In this document: piece by piece, positions 39,167-49,500 of the stretch
How positions within the stretch are numbered: the stretch's first letter is position 1
How the letters are laid out: each line of letters opens with the position of its first letter
Notes under the pieces: model-generated
The model's database searches: none
What the model was told of the DNA's origin: nothing
Seen by the model: only the letters and a program-made list of their open reading frames with translations
Translations under genes and position numbers: made by a program
Assembly (NCBI GenBank): GCA_030144725.1
Contig: JASKMD010000021.1
Location: 523,540 to 587,539 of the forward strand
Length of the DNA stretch: 64,000 bases
Origin: Haematococcus lacustris
Lineage: Eukaryota; Chlorophyta; Chlorophyceae; Chlamydomonadales; Haematococcaceae
Reading direction: 5' to 3'

Positions 39167-39698
39167 CCACCGTCCCTCGCCCAGCGGCCAGCTGACGTCC
39201 ATGCTGCACACCATGCAGTGCACACATGTGCACTTTCGCTTGAACAAGCTGGCAGGTGCTCACTACCCAGCCCCCTCAGCCCACCAGGACCTTTGCCCAG
39301 GGACACTGACCTCTCGAGCCTGGCAGCAATCAGCAATGCGAATTGCTGTAAGCTGTCTTTAGTTGCTTGCCGACGCTGTCCACTCAGGTGTCCCCAACTA
39401 ACAGAGAACCTACCCCAGGTAATCAAAACGACGCCGCGTCTCAGCCACTTGGTCTCTAATTATGCTACGCACATCACCGGATAGAGCACTCTGTAGGCTA
39501 CGGGGTGAAGCGTGTTTCATTGATTTCCGTGCATTGTGCTGAGCGCACTGGCGGCTCAAATCTCAACATTCTCAACAGGCAGGTCAGGGTCGGCACCTGC
39601 ACCAGCTGCCCCCAGCTCATCCCCATGCAGGGCGGCTACTGTGTTGCGAATATGAACCATAACAAGACCCTGCAGCTTGGGCTTCAACCACCCACCCA

Positions 39699-42600
39699 CC
39701 CAGCCCAGCCCAGCCCAGCCCAGCCCAGCCCAGCCCAGCCCAGCCCAGCCCAGCCCAGCCCAGCCCAGCCCAGCCCAGCCCAGCCCAGCCCAGCCCAGCC
39801 CAGCCCAGCCCAGCCCAGCCCAGCCCAGCCCAGCCCAGCCCAGCCCAGCCCAGCCCAGCCCAGCCCAGCCCAGCCCAGCCCAGCCCAGCCCAGCCCAGCC
39901 CAGCCCAGCCCAGCCCAGCCCAGCCCAGCCCAGCCCAGCCCAGCCCAGCCCAGCCCAGCCCAGCCCAGCCCAGCCCAGCCCAGCCCAGCCCAGCCCAGCC
40001 CAGCCCAGCCCAGCCCAGCCCAGCCCAGCCCAGCCCAGCCCAGCCCAGCCCAGCCCAGCCCAGCCCAGCCCAGCCCAGCCCAGCCCAGCCCAGCCCAGCC
40101 CAGCCCAGCCCAGCCCAGCCCAGCCCAGCCCAGCCCAGCCCAGCCCAGCCCAGCCCAGCCCAGCCCAGCCCAGCCCAGCCCAGCCCAGCCCAGCCCAGCC
40201 CAGCCCAGCCCAGCCCAGCCCAGCCCAGCCCAGCCCAGCCCAGCCCAGCCCAGCCCAGCCCAGCCCAGCCCAGCCCAGCCCAGCCCAGCCCAGCCCAGCC
40301 CAGCCCAGCCCAGCCCAGCCCAGCCCAGCCCAGCCCAGCCCAGCCCAGCCCAGCCCAGCCCAGCCCAGCCCAGCCCAGCCCAGCCCAGCCCAGCCCAGCC
40401 CAGCCCAGCCCAGCCCAGCCCAGCCCAGCCCAGCCCAGCCCAGCCCAGCCCAGCCCAGCCCAGCCCAGCCCAGCCCAGCCCAGCCCAGCCCAGCCCAGCC
40501 CAGCCCAGCCCAGCCCAGCCCAGCCCAGCCCAGCCCAGCCCAGCCCAGCCCAGCCCAGCCCAGCCCAGCCCAGCCCAGCCCAGCCCAGCCCAGCCCAGCC
40601 CAGCCCAGCCCAGCCCAGCCCAGCCCAGCCCAGCCCAGCCCAGCCCAGCCCAGCCCAGCCCAGCCCAGCCCAGCCCAGCCCAGCCCAGCCCAGCCCAGCC
40701 CAGCCCAGCCCAGCCCAGCCCAGCCCAGCCCAGCCCAGCCCAGCCCAGCCCAGCCCAGCCCAGCCCAGCCCAGCCCAGCCCAGCCCAGCCCAGCCCAGCC
40801 CAGCCCAGCCCAGCCCAGCCCAGCCCAGCCCAGCCCAGCCCAGCCCAGCCCAGCCCAGCCCAGCCCAGCCCAGCCCAGCCCAGCCCAGCCCAGCCCAGCC
40901 CAGCCCAGCCCAGCCCAGCCCAGCCCAGCCCAGCCCAGCCCAGCCCAGCCCAGCCCAGCCCAGCCCAGCCCAGCCCAGCCCAGCCCAGCCCAGCCCAGCC
41001 CAGCCCAGCCCAGCCCAGCCCAGCCCAGCCCAGCCCAGCCCAGCCCAGCCCAGCCCAGCCCAGCCCAGCCCAGCCCAGCCCAGCCCAGCCCAGCCCAGCC
41101 CAGCCCAGCCCAGCCCAGCCCAGCCCAGCCCAGCCCAGCCCAGCCCAGCCCAGCCCAGCCCAGCCCAGCCCAGCCCAGCCCAGCCCAGCCCAGCCCAGCC
41201 CAGCCCAGCCCAGCCCAGCCCAGCCCAGCCCAGCCCAGCCCAGCCCAGCCCAGCCCAGCCCAGCCCAGCCCAGCCCAGCCCAGCCCAGCCCAGCCCAGCC
41301 CAGCCCAGCCCAGCCCAGCCCAGCCCAGCCCAGCCCAGCCCAGCCCAGCCCAGCCCAGCCCAGCCCAGCCCAGCCCAGCCCAGCCCAGCCCAGCCCAGCC
41401 CAGCCCAGCCCAGCCCAGCCCAGCCCAGCCCAGCCCAGCCCAGCCCAGCCCAGCCCAGCCCAGCCCAGCCCAGCCCAGCCCAGCCCAGCCCAGCCCAGCC
41501 CAGCCCAGCCCAGCCCAGCCCAGCCCAGCCCAGCCCAGCCCAGCCCAGCCCAGCCCAGCCCAGCCCAGCCCAGCCCAGCCCAGCCCAGCCCAGCCCAGCC
41601 CAGCCCAGCCCAGCCCAGCCCAGCCCAGCCCAGCCCAGCCCAGCCCAGCCCAGCCCAGCCCAGCCCAGCCCAGCCCAGCCCAGCCCAGCCCAGCCCAGCC
41701 CAGCCCAGCCCAGCCCAGCCCAGCCCAGCCCAGCCCAGCCCAGCCCAGCCCAGCCCAGCCCAGCCCAGCCCAGCCCAGCCCAGCCCAGCCCAGCCCAGCC
41801 CAGCCCAGCCCAGCCCAGCCCAGCCCAGCCCAGCCCAGCCCAGCCCAGCCCAGCCCAGCCCAGCCCAGCCCAGCCCAGCCCAGCCCAGCCCAGCCCAGCC
41901 CAGCCCAGCCCAGCCCAGCCCAGCCCAGCCCAGCCCAGCCCAGCCCAGCCCAGCCCAGCCCAGCCCAGCCCAGCCCAGCCCAGCCCAGCCCAGCCCAGCC
42001 CAGCCCAGCCCAGCCCAGCCCAGCCCAGCCCAGCCCAGCCCAGCCCAGCCCAGCCCAGCCCAGCCCAGCCCAGCCCAGCCCAGCCCAGCCCAGCCCAGCC
42101 CAGCCCAGCCCAGCCCAGCCCAGCCCAGCCCAGCCCAGCCCAGCCCAGCCCAGCCCAGCCCAGCCCAGCCCAGCCCAGCCCAGCCCAGCCCAGCCCAGCC
42201 CAGCCCAGCCCAGCCCAGCCCAGCCCAGCCCAGCCCAGCCCAGCCCAGCCCAGCCCAGCCCAGCCCAGCCCAGCCCAGCCCAGCCCAGCCCAGCCCAGCC
42301 CAGCCCAGCCCAGCCCAGCCCAGCCCAGCCCAGCCCAGCCCAGCCCAGCCCAGCCCAGCCCAGCCCAGCCCAGCCCAGCCCAGCCCAGCCCAGCCCAGCC
42401 CAGCCCAGCCCAGCCCAGCCCAGCCCAGCCCAGCCCAGCCCAGCCCAGCCCAGCCCAGCCCAGCCCAGCCCAGCCCAGCCCAGCCCAGCCCAGCCCAGCC
42501 CAGCCCAGCCCAGCCCAGCCCAGCCCAGCCCAGCCCAGCCCAGCCCAGCCCAGCCCAGCCCAGCCCAGCCCAGCCCAGCCCAGCCCAGCCCAGCCCAGCC

Positions 42601-42775
42601 CAGCCCAGCCCAGCCCAGCCCAGCCCAGCCCAGCCCAGCCCAGCCCAGCCCAGCCCAGCCCAGCCCAGCCCAGCCCAGCCCAGCCCAGCCCAGCCCAGCC
42701 CAGCCCAGCCCAGCCCAGCCCAGCCCAGCCCAGCCCAGCCCAGCCCAGCCCAGCCCAGCCCAGCCCAGCCCAGCC
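39699..42775. repeat. (CCCAG)n satellite, at least 615 copies
   Basis: A perfect CCCAG/CTGGG pentamer array of 3,077 bp is uninterrupted up to the assembly gap and resumes as CAGCCCAGCG after it. No stop codon occurs in several frames, which creates spurious frames of more than 1,000 codons. The true length is unknown because the assembly breaks inside it. Confidence 0.98.
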
Positions 42776-43275
42776 NNNNNNNNNNNNNNNNNNNNNNNNN
42801 NNNNNNNNNNNNNNNNNNNNNNNNNNNNNNNNNNNNNNNNNNNNNNNNNNNNNNNNNNNNNNNNNNNNNNNNNNNNNNNNNNNNNNNNNNNNNNNNNNNN
42901 NNNNNNNNNNNNNNNNNNNNNNNNNNNNNNNNNNNNNNNNNNNNNNNNNNNNNNNNNNNNNNNNNNNNNNNNNNNNNNNNNNNNNNNNNNNNNNNNNNNN
43001 NNNNNNNNNNNNNNNNNNNNNNNNNNNNNNNNNNNNNNNNNNNNNNNNNNNNNNNNNNNNNNNNNNNNNNNNNNNNNNNNNNNNNNNNNNNNNNNNNNNN
43101 NNNNNNNNNNNNNNNNNNNNNNNNNNNNNNNNNNNNNNNNNNNNNNNNNNNNNNNNNNNNNNNNNNNNNNNNNNNNNNNNNNNNNNNNNNNNNNNNNNNN
43201 NNNNNNNNNNNNNNNNNNNNNNNNNNNNNNNNNNNNNNNNNNNNNNNNNNNNNNNNNNNNNNNNNNNNNNNNNNN
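42776..43275. other. Assembly gap (500 N)
   Basis: Exactly 500 N, the conventional placeholder for a gap of unknown size, interrupt the CCCAG satellite. The 400 bp to its right (43276-43675) hold no supported gene. Confidence 0.99.
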
Positions 43276-43952
43276 CAGCCCAGCGCTTACCCAATGTTCT
43301 TTGCCTCATGTACTTGCAGACCACACGCATTTGCCGACCCACAGTTGTGCGCTCGCCAGGCCGGTGAGTATTTGCCACCACACACTGCTCTGTGATGAAC
43401 AGCCGCCGGCATGTGGGAAGCCGGCGACGGCTGACATGTGTCTTCAACATCAACCTGGCTGTGCTGATGTACTGTTGAGCTGTGTATGCTGCTGTCCTTG
43501 CTGCTGGCTTTTTAGGGGAGGCCTCTTGCGTGGGGATGAAGACATCACAGGGCTCAAGTGGGCTTGGTTCAGGTGTGGGCTGCACTGTTGTGCCACCTGC
43601 GGGTCTGCCATGGGTGTCAAGCCGGCTGCAGTTGCTGTCTGCCCACCGTTGTAAGACCTCAATGGACACACCTGTTTATTTCAGGATATGCAGTTGCTCC
43701 TTCTGCTTGCGGGTTAGTGAGGGGCGGCGCCGACACTTGCACAGTTGGGCTTCTAGGATGTGCTGATGACGCCTTGAGAGTGTCATAGCCAGCTGATGTT
43801 GCCTGATCCATGCCTCAAGATACTCATTCTCAAACCTCAGCTGCCGTTGTGCTGCCTGCTGGTGCTGGAGCTTTTCCTCTAGGTCGTGCACTCTGGCATC
43901 AAGGACCTCCTCAACAGCCAGATGCAACTGGGCCTCGCTCACCAGCAACTCA

Positions 43953-43967
43953 TTCTCGGCCTGCACC
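43953..43967. repeat. 15-bp target-site duplication, left copy
   Basis: TTCTCGGCCTGCACC at 43953-43967 recurs exactly at 45551-45565. The bases on both sides differ between the copies, so the duplication is exactly 15 bp, a typical length for target-primed reverse transcription. Confidence 0.9.
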
Positions 43968-45550
43968 CGGCCACAAACAACACATGCGCCTGCCGTTGGA
44001 CAAGGACCTCCCCACCTCGGGGCACCAGCGCGGCCACCAACAACTCACGCACCATTCCACGACGCAGCCACGGATGGCCATCACCGAATGGGCCACGCTC
44101 GCGTACACGGACGGCAGCTGCATTAAGACCTCGGGGGCAGCCCCAGCGAGCGTCGGGGCGGGGGTTTATATCCCGGAGACCAACGTCCTCATCACCGTCG
44201 CCCTGGACGACCCAGAAAGCAACACCATCAACAAAGCGGAACTCACGGCGATACACGCGGCACTCACAGCGGGGGCCACACGCATCGCCACCGACAGCCT
44301 CTGCTCTATCTACCAGATCCGCCGAGCCCTCGCTAACCCGATGTCGCTCATCACACACAGGCACAACGACATCCTGACCGCTATCCACTTCTATAAAGTG
44401 CGGGCCCACTCGGGAATTATCGGCAACGAAGGCGCCGATGCCCTCGCCAAGCACGCGGCGCTACACCCAGAGCTGGCCAACACACCGGCCTACCGCCCGA
44501 CCACACGGACAGAGACCAACACCTGGCTCAACAACGAAGCCGATGGCAACACCCCCGCCCCACTGCCGGATTGCCGCCACAGCGTGAGAGCACACATGCA
44601 CCGCAGGCACAGCCTCGGTCTCGCCAATCAAGACAGTATCTACTACCAGATGTCCCAGGAGATCACCAAAGCCGCGGCGAAAGGAGCCGGCGAAAGGGTG
44701 ATGACCGACACGAACATCTCCATACCCGCGCAACGAACTGCCCTTCTCTACCGTACCGGCGGGCTCTACAACCAAAAGCTGGCCATGCGTTGGAAACGGG
44801 CGACCGACGACCGGTGCCCACTCTGCGGGGAAGCCGATAGTGCCACTCACCTCCTCTCGGGCTGCAGCGAGACACTACCGATGGTGCAAGAAAGGCATAA
44901 CGGGGCTGGCCGCCTCATCGCTAAAGCCATAAGCAAGGGTACCCTAGGCGGTTACATCAGCTTTGCGGACACCGGCAGCTGGGAGAAGGGCGCAAGAGAA
45001 GACCTCGACCTCCCTAACGACACACTACACACACCACTACGAGCACTCGGACTACAGATAGCAGCAACCAAAAACACCACCAGACCAGACATTCTTATGG
45101 TGATGCCAACAAAGAAGACGGGCACACGTGGTAAAGCCATTAAACGGGTCATTATTATAGAAATCAAATACTGCTCGGACTCAAGGTGGACGGATCAATT
45201 AGACAAGGCACTTAACCAACACACCCATCTAGCTCAAACCATACGCAAGGAAGGCCACATGGTGGAGATTAGACCCATCCTCCTGGGCATAGGTGGCATA
45301 ACGTATGAAGCACACACACGGCAACACCTCCTGGACTTGGGGGTCTCACAAGATAACACTACCAAACTGTTACACAAGTTAACAAGACACGCGGTGGAGA
45401 CAGCCCACTCCATTGCAAAGACAAGCTACAGACTCAGGGCTACTAAGAGGGAGGGAGGGTAGGGGGGTCACTTCTTCTCTTGCTGGTCGGTGGGAGCAGG
45501 CCGCGCCCCAGGTGAACACCGGAGTAGTCTTCTTCTTCTTATTCTTCTTC
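43968..45550 (+). mobile_element. 5'-truncated non-LTR retrotransposon (RNase H plus restriction-like endonuclease)
   Basis: 1,583 bp lie between perfect 15-bp target duplications. The element is 5' truncated, as is usual for LINE insertions: no reverse-transcriptase catalytic motif remains. The 3' end carries a (CTT)n-like tail in place of poly-A. The domain set, with RNase H and then CCHC and a PD-(D/E)xK nuclease, recalls the Dualen/RandI lineage described from Chlamydomonas. Confidence 0.85.
44070..45462 (+). pseudogene. C-terminal half of a LINE polyprotein: RNase H, CCHC, restriction-like endonuclease
   Basis: An open frame without lesions runs to the TAG at 45460. RNase H: AYTDGSCIK (first Asp), NKAELTAIHAAL (Glu), ATDSLCSIY (second Asp) and NEGADALAKHA (last Asp). 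Next is a zinc knuckle CPLCGEADSATHLLSGC, spaced C-x2-C-x7-H-x4-C as in R2-type elements. The endonuclease part follows: RHN at about 44892, RPDILMV near 45085, IIIEIKY near 45155 (PD...E-x-K) and then a helix with DKALNQHTHLAQTIRKEG. In these elements the endonuclease nicks the target and RNase H removes the RNA template. The reverse transcriptase is lost, so this copy cannot move by itself. The upstream in-frame ATG at 43810 is host sequence and not meaningful. Confidence 0.85.
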
Positions 45551-45565
45551 TTCTCGGCCTGCACC
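45551..45565. repeat. 15-bp target-site duplication, right copy
   Basis: This is the exact copy of 43953-43967 and directly follows the CTTCTTCTTATTCTTC tail of the retrotransposon. Confidence 0.9.
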
Positions 45566-45669
45566 TCCTTAACGATAGCCTCAGCTAAGCAACCCTAGGG
45601 GATACCATTTGGGCTACGTATTTAGCACGCCGCCGGCTGCGAACCATAGGGGAGGCACTTGCGCAGCTG

Positions 45670-45895
45670 TGCTTCTAGGCTGGGGCTGGGAGGGGCTGGG
45701 AGGGGGTGAGAGGGGTGGGGCTGGGGGTGGGAGGGGGTGGGAGGGGCTGGGAGGGGGTGGGAGGGCGGGGCTGGGGGTGGGAGAGAGTGGGATGGGGTGG
45801 GAGGGCGGGGCTGGGGCAGGGAGGGATTGGGAGGGGCTGGGAGAGGGTGGGAGGGCGATGCTGGGGGTGCGATGCTGGGGGTGGGGGGGGCTGGA
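45670..45895. repeat. GGGAGGGGGTGGGAGGGGCTGG minisatellite
   Basis: Degenerate G-rich units (GGGAGGGGCTGG, GGGAGGGGGTGG, GAGGGCGGGGCTGG) lie downstream of the retrotransposon. The plus strand is strongly G-quadruplex-prone. Confidence 0.85.
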
Positions 45896-46594
45896 AGGGT
45901 TCCAGCACTGCAAGGCAAAGTTAGGTCACGCCAACTTATGTTCCCACATGCCTACTCTATGAAATGACGTGCTTTCTTCTCCAACACCTGTGTCGTTGAG
46001 TTAGCAACAAAGTTGACACGGCAAATTCTGGAAAGTCACAGTGGTCGGTTCACAATACGCCGGTTTGTGCAAGGGGGTCCCTTTTTCTGTATGGCCGGCT
46101 AGAGAGAAACGAACATTTTCGCACCTCGCTGCAATGTCGCGTGTCAACTTGCCCAACGACGGTCCTCCGACACCGCCTGCACCAACGAAAGGTTCGCGGA
46201 GCGAGCCTGGCGGCTAAAACATTGATTGAACTTCCGGCTCGATAGCAGGCGCATTTTAATCACTGATGTCACTACATACCACTAATGCAATTGATGGTGA
46301 CAGCTGAAGTGTGTCCGCGATCGCTTGCGCCGGCATGACCTCAAACACTAGAATAAAAGCGCCGCTTGCCAGGAGACGCACAGTGATTCGCAGCTGCCAA
46401 AGTGACAAACGCTGTTGAAAACGGTGCATTATCGAAAGATTGTTTGCATGAAGACTACCAACCCCATGTTGGGACCTGTCCACCTGTCCACGGAATCCAT
46501 GCAAGCCGCGGCACAGTAGAGATTCCTCGGAGACTAAGATATCTGGAGAAGTACAACCGGAGACGAATCCTGACCTGAGGACAGGGCTTGCATA
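45896..46594. other. Upstream region of the 46595 gene
   Basis: This is mixed, non-repetitive DNA of lower GC content. No recognised gene is present. It should include the promoter of the plus-strand gene, but no clear TATA box or other element is evident. Confidence 0.5.
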
Positions 46595-49500
46595 ATGGAG
46601 GATTTGCGTGATGAGCTGCTGCGCCTGGCTTGTCCACCTTTCTCCGCGCGCGAGCAGGCTGGTGCGTACCCACGCATTGCTTCAGGGCTGAGCTGCCATC
46701 TGATGGCATGAAGTGCTCCGCTCAGGTAGTTATGTCGATCGACTGGAGACAGCTGCCCTCTGGGTATGGCAGCAAACCATAGCAGCATGCGTTGCATCGG
46801 TATCCGAAGAGCACAGACTCAGCGCTCGGCAGCTATGCACCTTGCTCCTGACTGACCCGGAGGTGTTGGACGTGCTGCTGGCCCTGCATGACATCCGGGC
46901 TGCCCAGCTCGGCCTGTCCTACCCTCCCATTCTCATTCGCCAGGACAGGAATGCAGACGCATGCAGCAAGTGGGAAGTGCCCACCAACCATCTGACCAAG
47001 TTTAGCAGGGAAAGTTTACAAGTCAGAGCTGGAGGCAAGGTGAACCGGCAGCAGCTTGCAAACCCAGCCACCTGCCTGCCAGGCCATGATGCTCTACCTT
47101 GTACACACCATTGCTGTGCAGGTCACTGCTGACCACGCCTGGTCCAGCCTGTGCCGAATCACAGACATTTTCCTGGCTGTCCTGCAGTCCACTCCCCTCC
47201 AAACCCAGCCAGCCAGCCCTATCCCTGCCCCTGCCCCTGCCCCTGCCCCTGCCCCTGCCCCTGCCCCTGCCTCATCTGCTCAGTCCAGCCAGTCAACCCA
47301 GCCCACCAGCCCCGGCCAGCTGGCCCCTGGGTTTGTGCGCTGCAGTGCTGGCCTGAACCTTAGCCTGCGCCTTGCAGCGGCTCAAGCCAGTAGGCCCCGG
47401 TATCATGTTCCAGCAGCTATGGACAGGCTGTACCACGTGCTGGGGTCCTGGCTGCGAGGGCAGTGCATGGCGCAGAGCCTGCTCCTGGCAGCCGGTCACC
47501 CGCAATGGAAGGCGCAGCGGGCAGTCGCAGTGAGCAGCCTGCTGCCGCTGATGGAAGCCCTGGCCAGCAACACCCGGCTGAGGTATTTAGGCAGGGACAT
47601 ACCGCCCATGCAACTAGATGCAGGTCCTGGCACCTTGCAGCCTGGGCCATGGCTCCACATCCTGAGGAACAGCCCAATCATCACGGGCTGGCCAGGCTTG
47701 CTGCCAGCAAACACTTCTGGGACACTTCTGGGACAGCCATCAGCTGTCAGCGGTGACGGCGGTTGCAGCACAGGGGCACACCCTGACCTTCCAGCTGTGA
47801 ACAGCTATGCCCACATTTGCCTCGCCCTCAGCAGCCTGGTGCTGCAGCATCCGGAATCCTCGACGGAGACCATGGGAGTGTTTGAAGTTACCACCCCAGG
47901 TGGGTGGGTCGCATCGTTGACTGGCGCTGGTCGTGTAGGTGGAAGGCGCCCATGCCGTGTGCATGGGAACATAACTCCACACAGACAAAACACCACCCCT
48001 AGTGAGGTTCAAGCTGCTGGTGGCCGCAACTTCAAAACTGCCTTTGTGTATGTAAAGGGCAGGCTGGAGGTCTGCTGGTACTGCTGGCACTCTCGCTACA
48101 AACCGATTGTGGTTGCCGGCATTGCCATGCACACTGCCATCTCACATTGCCATTGAGTGCGCATGCGTTGCAAGGTCCTTAGCTTTACTCAGCAAGCCCT
48201 TAGCTAAAACCGCTGAACAATACTGGGCATAGACTGCAAACAGCAGTCACGTGCAACTTGTGTTGGTGGGGGTAGTCGAGGAGCTGGCTAGCAGCTACCG
48301 GTGCGTGACCCTGGCCACTAGAGTTTGGTGTGAGAGGGATCCTGACAGGAGTAGCCCATGTTGAGTGGGGGACAAATACTGTGTGGGGATGATTGAGTGT
48401 GTTCTTGCGTTCTTGGATGCAGCTCGTGAGCAACCGTGGTGGTAGTGAGACATTGTAAAAGAGGGGAAGAGGGAATGAAAGGGAGGGATGCAGTACATGT
48501 GCAATGCCGCATTTAGTGTGTGCATGGTATGGGTGCCCCTGATGACTGCAAGATGCTGCTGACTGTTATGTGTTCTCTGCAGATTTGCGTAAACCATCAC
48601 TTGAGTGCTGCATCAACGCGGCGGGTGTGGCTGCTGCAATTTTGATGAGGGAGGAACACATCCTGAATTTCTGTTTGGCTTTGGCAAGCACTGCCCCACC
48701 TGAACCTAACTCCTGTCCAGGTGCTGGAAGCCCAGCCCCAGCCCCAGCCCCAGCCCCAGCCCCAGCCCCAGCCCCTGCCCCAGCCCCTGCCCCAGCCCCA
48801 GCCCCTGCCCCTGCCCCTGCCCCAGCCCCTCCCCCAGCCCCAGCCCCGACAACCCTCAAGCACCTCTGCCCTCAATGCCTAGATCCTGACTGTGTGGTGC
48901 AACGCTGGTTAGAAGGTTTTCTGGCTGTGCTGCCCTCCTTGCTGCCAGTGCTGCACCGGGCTGTGACAGTGGCTAGGGGCACTGCAGTGCTGCTGCACCT
49001 CCTCCTGGATGCCACCTGGCAGCAGCCCCCTAACGACCGATGGGCAGCCGTTGCTATTGTCCTCTCTGACAAGCTGGAACACTTCTGCAGCACCTGCGCC
49101 GATGTGATGGCTGCATGGAGTCAGTTCAAGTCAGATGGGGCAGTGGCCCTAGCGCTGCGGCGGTTGAGCCTGCAAGTCTTGACTGCCACGGCGTACTTCC
49201 AAACCACCATGCTGACCTTTGCTTTGAGCAATGCCAGGAGCTTCGTAGAGCCGCACATCCCGCTGCCCAGGCAGACATGCCAGCCAAAGATTATGGAGGT
49301 ATTTAATGAACGGATTATGTACATGCGCACTATGCTGCTGGTCGAGAGCACGCTGCAAATGTGGGTGAAGCCTAAGGCGGTGCAATGCTTTCTGGACCTC
49401 CTCATCGCCACGGAGAAGCTAATGGAGGTGGGTTAGGGAGCAGGGGGTGCAAGTGGGGTGGGGCTGTTGTCAGGGTCAGGGGTGCAGTCAAGGTCAGGGT

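Larger units (their letters stand above)
43676..45595 (-). pseudogene. Coiled-coil protein gene split by a retrotransposon
   Basis: On the minus strand, 43676-43967 encodes a continuous heptad-like helix with LLVSEAQLHLAVEEVLDARV, LEEKLQHQQAAQRQLRFENE and a basic end RRRPSLTRKQKEQ before the stop. The frame runs straight through the right-hand target duplication, where the sequence past 45565 would add LAEAIVKEVQAENE, preceded by an acceptor-like TTGCTTAG near 45589. A 1.6-kb retrotransposon therefore interrupts one exon. The family is unrecognised and further upstream exons were not found. A short related stretch (LEAQLRKC) at about 45650-45680 suggests a partial local duplication of the same gene. 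Confidence 0.6.

Noticed and set aside
39505..43669. Open frames of more than 1,300 codons on both strands
   Set aside because: They are translations of the stop-free CCCAG pentamer array and the run of N; no codon bias, domain or start context supports a protein.
43810..44069. ATG at 43810 as start of the retrotransposon protein
   Set aside because: It lies outside the target-site duplication in host sequence; the element begins at 43968 and is 5' truncated.
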